DNA from: Pisolithus tinctorius
Taxonomy: Eukaryota > Basidiomycota > Agaricomycetes > Boletales > Pisolithaceae
Length of the DNA: 64,000 nt
Direction: 5' to 3'
Assembly: GCA_024663395.1 (NCBI GenBank)
Contig: JANFAH010000004.1
Span: 1,674,001-1,738,000 of the forward strand
A model generated the notes under the pieces. That model searched no databases, was not told the origin of the DNA, and saw only the letters and a list, made by a program, of their open reading frames with translations. Below, piece after piece: positions 60,775-64,000 of this stretch (position 1 is its first letter; every line of letters begins with the position of its first letter). The position numbers were made by a program, and so were the translations under genes.

Positions 60775-62578
60775 CTAAGAAAGGTATTTCGAAAGGCTTT
60801 GCAAGCGCTGTCCAGCTTCTTTGAGCGTATCGACGTCCTTGCAGAAACCGAAGCGAGCGTAATTTTCGCCAATATTGCGGTGCTCCTCACAATAGAACTA
60901 GGAAGCAGTGAGCTACTTGCCACCTCAGGACGCGATACCAGAACTCACTTCGCTTACGGGAATGGATGACACTCCGATCTCCACGGCCATGAACCAGCAT
61001 GCCCTACAATGATGAGCAACTATGCAACGTCGTCAAAGATCGTACGCACTTGAAATCCCTTGCTCGGCCCTGCACAGATTCGGGGAATGGATAGTCATCC
61101 GGGAACTTGAGTCGCGAGACGTCCTAGAATGAGATGACCATCTTTCCTCGCTCGAAACTCCACGTGATGAGACTTACTACTAGGACAAAGTAAGAGCCCT
61201 CTGGAAGACTGTACTTCAAGCCAAGCTTGTCAAAAGCGGCCAAAAGGATGTCACGCCGTTCTTGGTATTCTTTCAGTTGTTGTTCGAAAAAGCCGCGTGC
61301 TTTTGCTTCCTCAAGACCTGCTGCAGCAGCTTCCTGAAGAGGGGAGTTTGTGCAAAAGACAATGCGTGTGCATGCAGCAAGAGTGGGTGTGATGATGGAC
61401 GGAGGGCCAATGAGCCAACCAACACGCCACCCCGTTGCAGCGAATGCCTCTGCCAGTGATCACTAAGACAAGCAGAGTTTCAACAGGTGTTCCTACACTT
61501 ACTGCCTGCCGACAAAACTGTCACAGTCCTCTCCCACATCCCAGGTAAGTTGGCGATACGGACATGTTGCTTGCCATCGTAAACGAGACAATCGTACTGC
61601 CAGAATTAGGAATTTGAGTTCAAGCAAGAATGGACATGTCTAGCTTACCACTTCGTCGGACATGACCAATAAATTAAACTCTTTTGCAAGCTCTGCTATT
61701 TTCTCGAGTTCCGCTTTAGTAAAGACCTTGCCGACAGGATTGTGAGGTGTGTTAACAATGATCATCTTTGTTCGGGGGGAGATGGCGCGGCTAAACCCGT
61801 CGTTGAGTGATTGGTTAGAAAATGAATGTTGTACATCCTCACCGCAACTCGTCGAAATCTATTGTCCAATTAGCGGCGGAGGGCTTGTCGCCTTCTAAGT
61901 TAGGGTGAAGGGGGACATAAACGGGTTTACCGCCATTGAAGATGACGGAGGGCATGTACTGGTCGAAGAAAGGCTCGAACATGATGACTTCATCACCGTG
62001 ATCCAAGAAGGCAGCGAACACGGAATACTGGCCTTTAAACCGTTTGAGCAGGCATGAAGTAAAGTCGCGAGCGATGAAGTACCTTCATTTGCACCACTTG
62101 TGACTAATATTTCTGTTTCTACGTCGAGGGACCTGTTGAAAGATGCCTCGTAGAATTGTTTGATCGCGTGACGCAAACGTATGCGGCCTTTGGGATGGGA
62201 GTAGTGATTCGGAAGGACGGACCCGAGGGCAGAGCTGGCGGCGTCAAGGACCCAGGAAGGTGGGGAGAAATTCATGTATCCTTGGCCAAGGTTGATGCAA
62301 TCGGAAGGCAGATTTGCAGCACTAGATGGACTGAGGGAGCAACGACTGGGCAGAGTGATAGCAACTCACTTGAAGACCGACCAGACGTCTTGTTGAAGGG
62401 CACGCCCCTCGATAAGACGAGAGGAAATGGATATGGGGAACGAAGAATCGGCGGTGGACATTGAGAGAGGACGACAACGGAGGGCTGATGCAGACGGATG
62501 GACTCTTAGATATGCTGAGGTGATACCACGTCCGGCGGTCATCCGAAAAACCGATACCAGCTTCTGAGTCACCATCAT
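60775..62578 (-). CDS. BNA3: Kynurenine-aminotransferase-like PLP enzyme
   Basis: Class I aminotransferase of the kynurenine aminotransferase / glutamine transaminase K type. The ATG at 62576-62578 (alternatives 62542 and 62461) gives a basic, Ser/Arg-rich leader (MTAGRGITSAYLRVHPSASA within it) that could target mitochondria, then STADSSFPISISSRLIEGRA. After an intron come GQGYMNFSPPSWVLDAASSA, NHYSHPKGRIRLRHAIKQFY, LVTSGANEG spliced to QYSVFAAFLDHGDEVIMFEP and FFDQYMPSVIFNGGKPVYVP. Later exons cover NTPHNPVGKVFTKAELEKIA, DEVYD and TVTVLSAG. An intron splits the Lys codon of SAGKAFAATGWRVGW, the PLP Schiff-base site, which is intact. The protein ends RNIGENYARFGFCKDVDTLK and LQSLSKYLS at the stop 60775-60777. 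About ten introns. Confidence 0.88.
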
Positions 62579-62837
62579 TGCCTTCCAAGGCTCCACTTGG
62601 GGAGTTCTCACTGGCTGCGGAGAGCCCAATAGCGTTGTTCGGAATGCCAATGACAAGTTTATCTAACGCCTCCTGCTATTATTATTACTTACTCTACGCT
62701 TCCCCGCAGGGCTTCTGATGTATTTTGTATCACGCTTTGGTCACGTGCCCGACGCTGGAAGAGCTGACCAAATATAATCAAATCTCAAATTTCCTCTTGT
62801 TACTATTGGACGACGCGTCCCGGCGACGAGAGCAAAT

Positions 62838-64000
62838 ATGGCGAGCACTCGCGAGGACAGTTCGGAGGTGTTTGATGTGCAACCGCTCGCAGCCGTCACC
62901 GAGCCTACACCGGACGGTGACAGCGAAGAAGGTGCCTTCATATATCCAAGTGTGGCAGATGATTCAGACGAGGAGTTCGTGTATCCGGCCACCTCTGAAA
63001 GCACGACAGTAAACGACCCATCTCCTCCGGCTCCTTCGCCTGAACCAACGACTTCAGCCGCCAAGTCAACGACACGCGCTGAACAATCCCCATCACCCTT
63101 CGGTCCTCCAGTCCAACCCATACAAAACCAGTCTCACCCTTCTCCTGCTCAGCTGGAAGCCCTTTGTGCTGCCGCTTCCTCTGGTGACCTCGCTCTTCTA
63201 GAAAAACTATTTTCTACTGCTCTTCAGAGCGGTGAGCTGGAACCTTTTGCCCTTGCAAACGATGCCTCCTCCCGCACAGGCTACACTGCTCTCCACTCCG
63301 CTGCTAGTCGCGGTTTTCTTGATATAGTTCGGTGGCGTGAGCATTGATTGATTATTGGCACCGCTGACATCCGGAAGCTAACCATCGACTCAGTAATCGA
63401 AGAATGTGGTGCCATGCCAGACTTGGAAGATCGCGAGGGGGAGGTCTGTCAACCATCTGTTTCCATTTCCTGACGTTTCTTACATTGTACAGACCGCTTT
63501 GCACAAGGCTGCTCTTCATGGTCACCTACCCATCATCAAATATTTATTGCCGGATAAGGCAGACGTCCACGCTCGCGACGCGGATGGTTGGACAGCACTT
63601 CACAATGCCTGTTCCAAGGTTGGTTTATTTTCCATAACACATGCGTTGCCACTGTTAACAACATACCATTAGGGTTATCTAGACATCGTCAGGTGGCTAT
63701 GCGAACAGGGGGGGGCTGCAACCGAAGCCAATAACATCAAGGGGGTCGACCTCCCTAGCAATGATGGCTGGACCCCTCTAAGTAAGTCCACCCATGCAAC
63801 TTTTCGCGTTTTTTAATTTAAAAAAAATCTTCATGCCTTCTGTAGTGAATGCAGCATCAAAGGGTCACCTTCCAGTCGTCCTCTACCTGTTAACGAAACA
63901 GGGAGCCAACCCTGTAGCAAGAAATAACTGGGGCGAGACCGCTTATGACGTGGCGGCGGCCGTGTTCGAAGTCTGGATTTGCGAGGTTAAATGTTTCATT
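62838..64000 (+). CDS. Ankyrin-repeat protein, 5' part
   Basis: The ATG at 62838 gives MASTREDSSEVFDVQPLAAV, followed by an acidic and Pro/Ser-rich disordered region of about 100 residues. Ankyrin repeats start near 63150: QLEALCAAASSGDLALLEKL, then RTGYTALHSAASRGFLDIVR, VIEECGAMPDLEDREGE spliced to TALHKAALHGHLPIIKYLLP, DADGWTALHNACSK spliced to GYLDIVRWLCEQG, NDGWTPLMNAASKGHLPVVL, YLLTKQGANPVARNNWGETA and YDVAAAVFEVWICE. At least four introns fall between or within repeats. The gene runs off the right edge, so any C-terminal effector domain is not visible. It is divergent from the aminotransferase gene. Ankyrin repeats bind proteins; no partner can be inferred. Confidence 0.85.

Overview
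This window is nuclear DNA of a filamentous basidiomycete, most likely an agaricomycete. Genes are dense on both strands. Almost every gene is cut by short GT-AG introns of about 40-65 bp with CTAAC/CTGAC-like branch sites. Several proteins fit families I know only from basidiomycetes. I see no rRNA, tRNA, CRISPR array, transposon or viral gene. Most coordinates below span the whole coding region including introns. Exon joins were worked out by hand from splice signals and protein-family conservation.

Left part (1-17.5 kb): the 5' part of an EDEM/Htm1 mannosidase running off the left edge; a protein with two p27-type zinc ribbons; a low-complexity His/Arg/Tyr/Asp-rich protein; an rRNA-processing Faf1-like protein; a small DUF7719-like membrane protein; a conserved basidiomycete protein of unknown function; a long Dicer whose RNase III sites look intact but whose helicase half is eroded; and an aldehyde dehydrogenase with four apparent single-base frameshifts.

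Middle (17.5-47 kb): a 1.7 kb stretch without a clear gene, then a small Zn2Cys6 regulator, proteasome alpha-2, 1-Cys peroxiredoxin, Ssu72 phosphatase, the ER SNARE Ufe1/syntaxin-18, a Loa1-type acyltransferase, aspartyl aminopeptidase, the SSU processome protein Utp12, a KCH-type potassium transporter, the DRG1/Rbg1 GTPase, the Alg8 glucosyltransferase, the V-ATPase assembly factor Vma21, ribonucleotide reductase small subunit, the SNARE Vti1, Emc3 and neuronal calcium sensor Ncs1.

Right part (47-64 kb): a conserved Cys-motif plus Ser-rich basidiomycete protein, a PROPPIN (Hsv2/WIPI-like), arginyl-tRNA-protein transferase Ate1, the mitochondrial protease Imp2, a two-cassette Ski2-like helicase of the Slh1/ASCC3 type that ends early, a kynurenine-aminotransferase-like enzyme, and the 5' part of an ankyrin-repeat protein.

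The genes are mainly housekeeping and do not form one pathway. Many neighbours are divergent pairs sharing 130-300 bp, and others converge tail to tail. The most unusual items are the Dicer with lost helicase motifs, the shortened Slh1-like helicase, the frameshifted aldehyde dehydrogenase and a hairpin inside the first intron of the DRG1 gene. I did not find a clear new multi-gene system.
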